From Archaeoglobales archaeon (lineage in GTDB: Archaea; Halobacteriota; Archaeoglobi; Archaeoglobales; Archaeoglobaceae): a DNA stretch of 22,456 nt. The notes beneath the pieces are model-generated. The model was not told the origin of the DNA. It did no database searches and saw only the letters and a program-made list of their open reading frames with translations. The position numbers were made by a program, and so were the translations under genes. The stretch spans positions 1-22,456 of the forward strand of contig QMZD01000004.1 of the NCBI GenBank assembly GCA_003662985.1, given 5' to 3'. This document shows positions 1 through 5,442 of this stretch, piece after piece; positions within the stretch are counted from its first letter, which is position 1; every line of letters begins with the position of its first letter.

Positions 1-3
1 AAA

Positions 4-76
4 TGGACTCGCCGGGATTTGAACCCGGGGCCTCCGCCTCGCGAAGGCGGCGCTCTTCCAGCTGAGCTACGAGCCC
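4..76 (-). tRNA. tRNA-Ala (anticodon CGC)
   Basis: Reading the minus strand gives a complete 73-nt cloverleaf. The acceptor arms GGGCTCG and CGAGTCC pair over seven positions, and the third pair is the G3:U70 wobble that marks tRNA-Ala. The anticodon stem CCGCC/GGCGG encloses TTCGCGA, so the anticodon is CGC and reads GCG (Ala). The T arm CCGGG-TTCAAAT-CCCGG is canonical and the discriminator base is A. The CCA tail is not encoded, because TTT follows, so it must be added after transcription. No intron is visible. Identity is nearly certain from anticodon plus G3:U70. Confidence 0.97.
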
Positions 77-112
77 TTGCCATGTTTGGTTAGCATTGTT
101 AGTTGGCAAAGA

Positions 113-127
113 GGTTAAAATATTTTT
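113..127 (-). promoter_or_regulatory. TATA-type promoter of the tRNA-Ala gene
   Basis: An AT-rich box, AAAAATATTTTAACC on the minus strand, is centred about 44 bp before the tRNA 5' end. Initiation about 25 bp downstream would leave a leader of roughly 18 nt for RNase P to remove. Within and beside that leader, TTGCCA (104-109) and TGGCAA (77-82) are inverted repeats. Their role is not known; this is inference from spacing only. Confidence 0.5.
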
Positions 128-138
128 CCGCTTTATCA

Positions 139-181
139 GCTTCATAAGCAATAAGCTTCATGAGCTTCATAAACTTCATAA
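139..181. repeat. 9-bp tandem repeat GCTTCATAA
   Basis: Four copies of a 9-mer occur: 139-147 GCTTCATAA, 155-163 GCTTCATGA, 164-172 GCTTCATAA and 173-181 ACTTCATAA. The last three are head-to-tail with no gap. They sit directly after the vapC stop codon, between vapC and the tRNA promoter. Origin by replication slippage is the simple explanation. Confidence 0.7.
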
Positions 182-184
182 CCG

Positions 185-595
185 CTAACTCATTTCCAGA
201 ATCTCGACCTCAAATCCCTCATATACCCCTTTGATCTTCTCGAAATCCCTGTCAAGAGTTATGAGTTTCTCTTTTGCCCCAATACATATGGAAGAGATCA
301 TTATATCTGCATCATTGATCGACACACCTTTCTCTTTCAGCATTGCCCAGATATACGATGCTATTCTACTTTCTTCACTCCCGAATGGCAGAACTGAGAT
401 CTCGGAAAGAAGACTCATGATTACATTCATCTCCCTATCGCTGTGTCTTGTCAGCCTGACAAAAATCGCCCCCCTCAGCAATTCATAGGCAGTGATGGAC
501 GTAATTTTTACATCCTCATCCACGATTTCCCTCATATCTCTGTAAAAATCCCTATTCTTAAGAATTTGGAGAACGATCGACGTATCAAATATCAA
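185..595 (-). CDS. vapC: PIN-domain ribonuclease toxin VapC
   Basis: This is a 136-aa single-domain PIN protein, the usual length for a VapC toxin (Mg2+-dependent RNase that cleaves tRNA or rRNA). The acidic active-site residues are visible: D4 in the opening MIFDTS, E38 in SITAYELLRG, D95/D97 in SINDADIMI, and D115 in LITLDRDF. The start is TTG; no ATG lies at the right place, and the N-terminus MIFDTS is exactly where PIN domains begin. The TTG lies inside the end of vapB (11-bp overlap), so the two are translationally coupled and the weak start may keep the toxin below antitoxin level. Its RNA target cannot be read from sequence. Confidence 0.9.
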   Translation of the reverse strand: MIFDTSIVLQILKNRDFYRDMREIVDEDVKITSITAYELLRGAIFVRLTRHSDREMNVIMSLLSEISVLPFGSEESRIASYIWAMLKEKGVSINDADIMISSICIGAKEKLITLDRDFEKIKGVYEGFEVEILEMS

Positions 596-806
596 AATCT
601 CTCACCTCGAAGGATTTTCTTCCTCTCACCACGACTTCAAAGAGGTCGCTCTCTTCCAGCGATCCCGCATACCTCCCAAAAACTTCCAGAGATTTCTCCT
701 TTTTTTCTTCGATCAATCTAAGGATCACGTCTGAAAAGGATTCTCCTTCTCTCTTCATCTGAGAAAGCTTGTTGTAAACCTCGTCCCTTAAAACTATATT
801 CTTCAT
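585..806 (-). CDS. vapB: VapB antitoxin
   Basis: A 73-aa protein matching the VapB/DUF217 type of antitoxin. It begins MKNIVLRDEVYNKL, the small N-terminal DNA-binding strand and helix, followed by the family's ESFSDVILRLIEEK segment. The acidic/basic C-terminal tail would wrap the toxin. The reading frame is open upstream, but ATG at 804-806 is chosen because it begins the conserved domain and lies about 27 bp after a TATA box. It precedes and overlaps vapC by 11 bp. VapB proteins normally neutralise VapC and repress their own promoter. The target operator is not evident here. Confidence 0.88.
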   Translation of the reverse strand: MKNIVLRDEVYNKLSQMKREGESFSDVILRLIEEKKEKSLEVFGRYAGSLEESDLFEVVVRGRKSFEVRDFDI

Positions 807-828
807 ACATTTATATATACATGAACAG

Positions 829-837
829 TATTTAAAT
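829..837 (-). promoter_or_regulatory. TATA box of vapBC
   Basis: ATTTAAATA on the minus strand is centred about 27 bp before the vapB ATG, placing the transcription start at or next to the start codon. The transcript would be leaderless; no Shine-Dalgarno sequence precedes vapB. Confidence 0.55.
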
Positions 838-948
838 TCTTCTGTCCAATAAGACGATTCAGGTTTAAGAAGATTGAAGAAAGATCGAAGAATCTGCAAA
901 AAAGGAAAGATTGGAAACTGTATGAATTTGGATGAAATTTTTAGATTT

Positions 949-2187
949 TTAAACCCTCTCGATTATCGTAGCTCCGCCCTGCCCTCCTCCACCACAGAGG
1001 GTTGCACATCCGTATCTTGCGCCTTCTATTTCAAGTATCCTCGCAAGGGTTCCAGTCAGCCTTATACCGCTCGCTGCCAGCGGATGACCTATTGCAATCG
1101 CTCCCCCTTTAATGTTTACTCTCTCAGGATCTAAACCAAGCTTCTTGATTGCAAAAAGCGTCACGACAGCAAAAGCCTCATTGATTTCCCAGAAATCGAT
1201 GTCCTTAACTTCCAGACCAGCCATTTTCAATGCCTTCCTGCTTGCTGGCACTGGCCCTTCACCCATGACACTTGGCTCGACTCCAGCCCATCCAAGCGAT
1301 ACTATCCTTGCCATCGGCTCCAAGCCAAGCTCTTTCACCTTTTCTTTGGACATCAATATCATAGCCGTTGCTCCAGCATTAAGCGGAGATGAATTGCCGG
1401 CTGTGATAACTCCATCGGGCTTGAAGGCCGGTGGTAGGCTTTCACAAGCCTCAAGGGTGGTGTCAAACCTGATGGACTGATCGACATCTATAACCTTCTT
1501 GCTTCCATCCGCCTGTTCAACCTCGATTGGCAGAATTTCTCCCTCACGCTTATCCGGATACCCATCTCCATTCCTGAAGTATCCCTCTTTTACCGCTTTA
1601 GCTGCTCTTTCATGGCTCCTAACGCTCCACTCGTCAAGCTCCCTCTTCGTCCAGCCGAGCTCATCCTTGTACTTTGCAAAAAGCTTCTCCGCCGTCAGTC
1701 CCATGCTTATTGCCGTAAACAGATCGTATTTCTCTACGAGATCACCTCTTCCCATTAGAGTGGGTGAAACACCGAGATGGGGGTTCAAATCCATTTGAAG
1801 CGGCAGATGAGTCATGTGCTCCAAGCCGCATGCAATCGTTATATCGGAATAACCGAGCATAATCTCCATCGCACACTGATGCATCGCCGACATTCCAGAG
1901 ATGCAGACCCTCTCACTCCCCTGAGCGGGAACTTCTACAGGTAGCTCTGCCAGTAGAGTTACAACTCTGCCCCCATAAAGCCAGTTCTCCTTCATCTGCA
2001 TAGTACAGCCGGTTACCACGTCACCTATTTCCTTAGGATCGATTCCAGTTCTGTTGATCATCGTTTTAACGAGCTCAGCAGCAACAGCGGGCATATCTAT
2101 CTTGTTAAAAACATCCCTTTCAGGCTGTTTTGGCCTACTCCGCGAAAAGGCCGACCTAAGATAATCGACGATATACACCTCCCTCAT
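949..2187 (-). CDS. Thiolase (acetyl-CoA C-acyltransferase/acetyltransferase)
   Basis: A 412-aa thiolase-family enzyme. The nucleophile is C95 in SERVCISGMSA. Catalytic-loop motifs follow: NEAF (N336), GHP with H368, and the C-terminal acid/base C398 in LCGGGGQGG. All catalytic positions are intact, which separates it from the non-catalytic SCP2-thiolase-like proteins of archaea that lack the final Cys motif. It probably performs the last step of beta-oxidation, or the reverse acetyl-CoA condensation. It lies downstream of acyl-CoA dehydrogenase and SCP2 genes on the same strand, but a terminator and a separate promoter stand between them. ATG at 2185-2187 has a TATA box about 26 bp upstream and no Shine-Dalgarno, so it is leaderless. 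Chain-length preference cannot be judged. Confidence 0.92.
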   Translation of the reverse strand: MREVYIVDYLRSAFSRSRPKQPERDVFNKIDMPAVAAELVKTMINRTGIDPKEIGDVVTGCTMQMKENWLYGGRVVTLLAELPVEVPAQGSERVCISGMSAMHQCAMEIMLGYSDITIACGLEHMTHLPLQMDLNPHLGVSPTLMGRGDLVEKYDLFTAISMGLTAEKLFAKYKDELGWTKRELDEWSVRSHERAAKAVKEGYFRNGDGYPDKREGEILPIEVEQADGSKKVIDVDQSIRFDTTLEACESLPPAFKPDGVITAGNSSPLNAGATAMILMSKEKVKELGLEPMARIVSLGWAGVEPSVMGEGPVPASRKALKMAGLEVKDIDFWEINEAFAVVTLFAIKKLGLDPERVNIKGGAIAIGHPLAASGIRLTGTLARILEIEGARYGCATLCGGGGQGGATIIERV

Positions 2188-2208
2188 GATCGGAAATTGA
2201 ACTAAAAC

Positions 2209-2217
2209 TATTTAAAT
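2209..2217 (-). promoter_or_regulatory. TATA box of the thiolase gene
   Basis: ATTTAAATA on the minus strand, centred about 26 bp before the thiolase ATG, implies a leaderless transcript. It shows the gene has its own promoter, independent of the SCP2/acyl-CoA dehydrogenase unit. Confidence 0.6.
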
Positions 2218-2243
2218 GTTAGGAAATTTGCTCAAAAAGCTTT

Positions 2244-2257
2244 TTTACCGCGGTAAA
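2244..2257. promoter_or_regulatory. Perfect 14-bp palindrome, candidate operator of thiolase
   Basis: TTTACCGCGGTAAA is a perfect palindrome of 14 bp. It lies about 30 bp upstream of the thiolase TATA box, a position suited to an activator or to a repressor contacting the TBP/TFB complex. The dyad suits a homodimeric regulator such as a TetR- or GntR-type protein. No second copy was seen in the window, including upstream of the acyl-CoA dehydrogenase gene. Confidence 0.4.
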
Positions 2258-2303
2258 TCTGAGAAATACCTCTACTCACCAATTAAACGGTGAACAACAA
2301 GGA

Positions 2304-2340
2304 AAATTAAGAAAAATAAAACGTGGGTTTAAAACCCACG
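2304..2340 (-). terminator. Hairpin terminator after the SCP2 gene
   Basis: Immediately after the SCP2 stop codon the minus-strand transcript forms a hairpin with arms CGTGGGTTT (2332-2340 read in reverse) and AAACCCACG (2322-2330). It is followed by a T-rich run, TTTTATTTTTCTTAATTTT. The stem plus U-tract resembles an intrinsic terminator, and T-tracts alone are known to terminate archaeal RNA polymerase. It separates the acyl-CoA dehydrogenase/SCP2 unit from thiolase. Confidence 0.7.
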
Positions 2341-2347
2341 AATCCAT

Positions 2348-2686
2348 TTAGAGTTTCACCTTCTTGAGCACTCCACCGAGTTTCTGAGATTCCATTATGT
2401 TTCCCTGAATCTTGTACTTACCGGTCATGAAACCCATAACAGGATCTTCCTCACCCTTCATTACCTTTGCCCAGTACTCATCGCTCGCTATTACAGTGAA
2501 GTTTGCTCCCCCAGCATCACCCTCGAAAAATTCAGCCGTTCCGTCGTCGTTGTACTTCACGTAAAATTTCTCTCCATCAATTTCGAACTGTACCGTTCCT
2601 CCCCAGCCCTTCATTTCATTTTTTACTTCATCTGACGCATTTCCAACCTCAACCAATTTTTTAACCAATTCCTTTGCCTCACCCAT
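2348..2686 (-). CDS. SCP2 sterol-carrier-domain protein
   Basis: A 112-aa single-domain SCP2-like protein; members bind fatty acyl-CoAs or other hydrophobic ligands in a tunnel. The C-terminal part, DPVMGFMTGKYKIQGN followed by SQKLGGVLKKVKL, is the typical SCP2 ending. The ATG at 2684-2686 is chosen over a GTG three codons upstream, because the GTG lies inside the strong Shine-Dalgarno GGAGGTG (2693-2699), which is spaced 6 nt from this ATG. It starts 22 bp after the acyl-CoA dehydrogenase stop, so the two are co-transcribed. That context suggests it holds or delivers acyl-CoA substrates, which is inference. Confidence 0.88.
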   Translation of the reverse strand: MGEAKELVKKLVEVGNASDEVKNEMKGWGGTVQFEIDGEKFYVKYNDDGTAEFFEGDAGGANFTVIASDEYWAKVMKGEEDPVMGFMTGKYKIQGNIMESQKLGGVLKKVKL

Positions 2687-2708
2687 CAAAAACACCTCCT
2701 TAACTAAC

Positions 2709-3896
2709 CTAATATGGTGGCTTTCTTAAGACAGTGATCTGAGAGGGTAACTTACCATACAGAGATCTTGATATGATTTCTTTTTCAATTTCTTTCGTTC
2801 CTTCGTAGAGTTCCGTTATCTTCGCATGTCGATAAAATCTCGAAATCGGATACTCGCCGATATAACCATACCCACCAAAGATCTGAAGGGCCTCATCACA
2901 AACCTTCACAGCTGTCTTTGCAGTGTAGTACTTTGCCATTGCTGTTAAACCTGGATCTGGCATTCCTGTATCTGCCTGCATTGCCGCCTGAACTGCAAGA
3001 AGCCTTGATGCCTCGATCTCAGTCCTCATCTTGGCAAACTTATCCTGAGTGAGCTGGAAATCTTTAAGCTTCCTCCCAAAGACCTCTCTGTTCTTTGAAT
3101 ACTCGAAAGCAAGTTCAAAAGCCCCCTGAGCGATTCCAACAGCCTGAAAAGCAACTGGAATTCTCGTTGTGTTAAAGAACACCATCGCCTGCATGAAACC
3201 ATTTCCTTCCTGCCCGACCAGATTCTCGGCGGGAACCCTCACATTCTTGAAGTTGAGTTCTGCGGTATCCGAAGATCTTATTCCAAGCTTGTTCTTTATT
3301 TTAGTTCTTGTTAAGCCTTCGCTGTCTGCGTCAACTATAAAGACGCTCATTCCCTGATGTCTCTTCTCAGCGTTCGGATCAGTTCTTGCCAAAACAACGA
3401 ACCAGTCGGCGATAGTTCCATTCGTTATGAAGGTTTTCGTTCCATTCAAGATGTATTCATCGCCATCTTTTTCCGCTTTCATCTTTATTCCCGCGACGTC
3501 GCTTCCCGCCGCTGGCTCAGTAAAAGCTGCTCCACAGATCGTTTTACCCTTACAAAGCGGTGGGAGGTACTTCTTTTTCTGCTCTTCATTTCCAAAGTAC
3601 ATCAGCATTTCCGAACCGAAAGTTGAAGCGAGGATCATTCCAACTCCAGCATCCACCCTGAAGAACTCTTCAACAACAAGGCATGCATCCAGCATCTTCA
3701 GTCCCTGGCCTCCGTATTCTTCAGGTATTCCCATTCCGATGAACCCCAGTTTCACCGCTTTTTTAAAGACATCCCAAGGGAATTCTTCATTCAAATCATA
3801 CTCTTCAGCAATAGGAGCGATCTCTTTTTCGGCGAATTCCCTTGCAGCCTCTTTTATTGCCTTTTGTTCATCATTCAAAAGAATGTCCAGTAACAT
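2709..3896 (-). CDS. Acyl-CoA dehydrogenase
   Basis: A 395-aa FAD-dependent acyl-CoA dehydrogenase, which introduces the trans-2,3 double bond in the first step of beta-oxidation. Visible hallmarks are the N-terminal helical domain with EEYGGQGL, the FAD/substrate motif FTEPAAGSD, the segment NGTKTFITNG, the C-terminal QIFGGYGYIGEYPISRFYR and YEGTKEI with the likely catalytic Glu. It is complete and of normal length. A TTG four codons further upstream gives a longer frame (to 3908). The ATG at 3894-3896 is preferred because GGGTGA lies just before it and the TATA box would place the transcription start near 3906. It is first gene of the unit with the SCP2 protein. The electron acceptor (ETF genes) is not in this window. 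Confidence 0.93.
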   Translation of the reverse strand: MLLDILLNDEQKAIKEAAREFAEKEIAPIAEEYDLNEEFPWDVFKKAVKLGFIGMGIPEEYGGQGLKMLDACLVVEEFFRVDAGVGMILASTFGSEMLMYFGNEEQKKKYLPPLCKGKTICGAAFTEPAAGSDVAGIKMKAEKDGDEYILNGTKTFITNGTIADWFVVLARTDPNAEKRHQGMSVFIVDADSEGLTRTKIKNKLGIRSSDTAELNFKNVRVPAENLVGQEGNGFMQAMVFFNTTRIPVAFQAVGIAQGAFELAFEYSKNREVFGRKLKDFQLTQDKFAKMRTEIEASRLLAVQAAMQADTGMPDPGLTAMAKYYTAKTAVKVCDEALQIFGGYGYIGEYPISRFYRHAKITELYEGTKEIEKEIISRSLYGKLPSQITVLRKPPY

Positions 3897-3927
3897 GCTA
3901 TCACCCAACTTTCATTGCACCATAAAG

Positions 3928-3936
3928 TATTTAAAA
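3928..3936 (-). promoter_or_regulatory. TATA box of the acyl-CoA dehydrogenase/SCP2 unit
   Basis: TTTTAAATA on the minus strand, centred about 36 bp upstream of the chosen ATG. Initiation about 25 bp downstream would give a short leader of roughly 10 nt that carries the GGTGA ribosome binding site. Confidence 0.55.
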
Positions 3937-4058
3937 ATTTTCAAAAAATAAAGATTTTAATTTAAATTAGAAAAATTTTTAAAACATGAACAAAAACCTA
4001 ATTATTATTAATTATAAAACTAATCTAAATCCTTTTACGAAAATAAAAATAAGCAATA

Positions 4059-4208
4059 TTTGGAGTCGATCATAATCAATTAATTTTCTTCAGGAGTTCC
4101 CCCTTTAACGACATGATATATCCGCAACTCCAAACATATTTTGGAGTTTACATGTTCATCCTTAAATGTATTGTAAATTACTGAAAACTCCATATCAAAT
4201 TTAGAGTT
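4059..4208. promoter_or_regulatory. Cluster of GGAGTT motifs with two 23-bp inverted repeats upstream of the histone gene
   Basis: The gap 3897-4282 holds no convincing protein gene and is very AT-rich. In it stand two 23-bp dyads 60 bp apart. The first, 4126-4148, has perfect 9-bp arms AACTCCAAA and TTTGGAGTT around CATAT. The second, 4186-4208, has AACTC and GAGTT outer arms with a degenerate centre. Half-sites occur at 4059-4066 (TTTGGAGT) and 4093-4098 (GGAGTT). The array ends about 23 bp before the histone TATA box. It looks like a multi-site operator, with the first dyad also able to form a hairpin in RNA; the binding protein is unknown. Confidence 0.45.
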
Positions 4209-4230
4209 AAAAAAACATAGTTTGGTAGAA

Positions 4231-4242
4231 AAATATATATAC
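4231..4242 (+). promoter_or_regulatory. TATA box of the histone gene
   Basis: AAATATATATAC is centred about 24 bp before the expected start near 4260. The transcript would have a leader of about 23 nt that carries the strong Shine-Dalgarno GGAGGTGA (4269-4276), 6 nt from the ATG. Strong box and strong ribosome site fit an abundant protein. Confidence 0.65.
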
Positions 4243-4282
4243 ATGAAATAAGACACTATGTTACCGAAGGAGGTGAACGTGA

Positions 4283-4486
4283 ATGGCTGAGTTACCCGCT
4301 GCACCAGTTGAAAGATTGATTAGAAATGCTGGTGCCAACAGAGTTAGTGCTGACGCCGTTGCGAAAATGGTAGAGATCCTCGAGGATAAGGCAACCGAAA
4401 TCTCCAAGAAGGCAGTTGAGGTTGCCAAGCACGCTGGAAGGAAGACAGTTAAGGCAGAAGACATAAAACTCGCCCTAAGAACCTAA
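4283..4486 (+). CDS. Archaeal histone
   Basis: A 67-aa protein made of a single histone fold, the length of HMf-type archaeal histones. It opens with the family N-terminus [18 protein letters not shown], followed by RVSADAV, the long central helix and the C-terminal helix [15 protein letters not shown]. The R/K-T pair in GRKTVKAED is the conserved L2-loop DNA contact. Dimers and longer multimers wrap chromosomal DNA. There is no tail extension. It has its own strong promoter and ribosome site and is followed by T-rich DNA, so it is monocistronic. It stands divergent from acyl-CoA dehydrogenase, with a large repeat-bearing regulatory gap between. Confidence 0.97.
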   Translation: MAELPAAPVERLIRNAGANRVSADAVAKMVEILEDKATEISKKAVEVAKHAGRKTVKAEDIKLALRT

Positions 4487-4497
4487 TCAAAAACAAA

Positions 4498-4518
4498 TCT
4501 TTTCTTCATTTTTTATTT
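4498..4518 (+). terminator. T-rich terminator of the histone gene
   Basis: The stretch TCTTTTCTTCATTTTTTATTT begins about 12 bp after the histone stop codon. Runs of T in the non-template strand without a hairpin are the usual archaeal termination signal. Confidence 0.55.
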
Positions 4519-4560
4519 AAAAGTATTTAGAAGTAAAAACAAATGTAGAATCAAACTTTT

Positions 4561-5358
4561 CTAGGGTTTCCCTTCGAGAAGTTCCTTGTATGCCTTTATA
4601 TTCCTCTCAAAAAGGCTATAGTTCACCTCTCGATGTTTTCTTAATTTATCCAGATTAATTTCACAGTAAACAAGCTCTTCCGATTTCTCATCCGTGTAGA
4701 TGGCTTCGATGCCGGTGGGAGAAGAGATTAAACTCCTTCCAACTGCTTTTGACCCGAGCATGGTCACTCCTGGTCCTCCAGATTTTATTATTGCATAGCC
4801 ATTGTCGAAGGATCTCGTAAAATAAAGACAGTGACGCAGTTCTTGAGCGGGTAGCTCGGATTTTTCAACAGATACAACAGGATTGAAAACGATTTCCGCT
4901 CCTTTTATAGCAAGCACCCTGCAGTATTCCGGATAGAGAATATCAGCACAAATTAAAGCGGCGAAATTTACCTTTCCAATCCTGAAGATCTTTGCTTTCT
5001 CCCCTTCCCTTACTCCCAAACCTCTTTCATTTCTTGTTGGATGAATTTTCTCTTGAACTCCTCGGATTTCCCCATTTTCAAACACATGAAGTGCATTAAA
5101 ATACCCTTTCCCATCTGGAGCTTTTATGACCACATTTCCAGCCACAATGCATCCATAACTCAAACTAATATTTTGGAGGAAGGTCAGAGTTTCCCGACTT
5201 TTCTCCAAGCTAACTCCACCCGAAGTATACGAAAAGTACTCTGGGAGGAGAAAAACCTCTACATTTTCATCGATTCCGGCTTTAATCAACCTTTCTGCAC
5301 TTTCAAACGATTTTTTTGAGCCGACTTTGCACTGCACTGCGGCAATTTTAAGCTCCAT
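4561..5358 (-). CDS. Carbon-nitrogen hydrolase (nitrilase superfamily amidohydrolase)
   Basis: A 265-aa nitrilase-superfamily enzyme with the complete catalytic triad: E40 in LLPEYF, K104 in VQEKIHPTRNERG, and the nucleophile C137 in ALICADILYPE. These proteins hydrolyse amides or carbamoyl groups rather than true nitriles in most archaeal cases. The substrate cannot be assigned from motifs. The start ATG (5356-5358) lies about 24 bp after a TATA box, ATTTATATTA (5377-5386 on the minus strand), with no Shine-Dalgarno, so it is leaderless. It is transcribed separately from the UPF0182 gene downstream (84-bp gap upstream of it on the map, with the neighbour ending before). No obvious metabolic partner is next to it. 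Confidence 0.88.
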   Translation of the reverse strand: MELKIAAVQCKVGSKKSFESAERLIKAGIDENVEVFLLPEYFSYTSGGVSLEKSRETLTFLQNISLSYGCIVAGNVVIKAPDGKGYFNALHVFENGEIRGVQEKIHPTRNERGLGVREGEKAKIFRIGKVNFAALICADILYPEYCRVLAIKGAEIVFNPVVSVEKSELPAQELRHCLYFTRSFDNGYAIIKSGGPGVTMLGSKAVGRSLISSPTGIEAIYTDEKSEELVYCEINLDKLRKHREVNYSLFERNIKAYKELLEGKP

Positions 5359-5442
5359 GTTCCAGGATTTGGATCGTAATATAAATGTCTAACTCTTGTA
5401 GTTTCAACGTTTGTGTTTTTGTGTTGGCTACTTTCTCAACCA

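Noticed and set aside
1..806. An integrated element bounded by the tRNA-Ala gene
   Set aside because: No integrase, no duplicated tRNA 3' end and no other mobile gene is found nearby; only vapBC suggests mobility.
4080..4304. A 74-codon minus-strand frame over the histone promoter
   Set aside because: It runs through the TATA box, the inverted repeats and the histone ribosome site, has a composition typical of AT-rich noncoding DNA and no recognisable domain.
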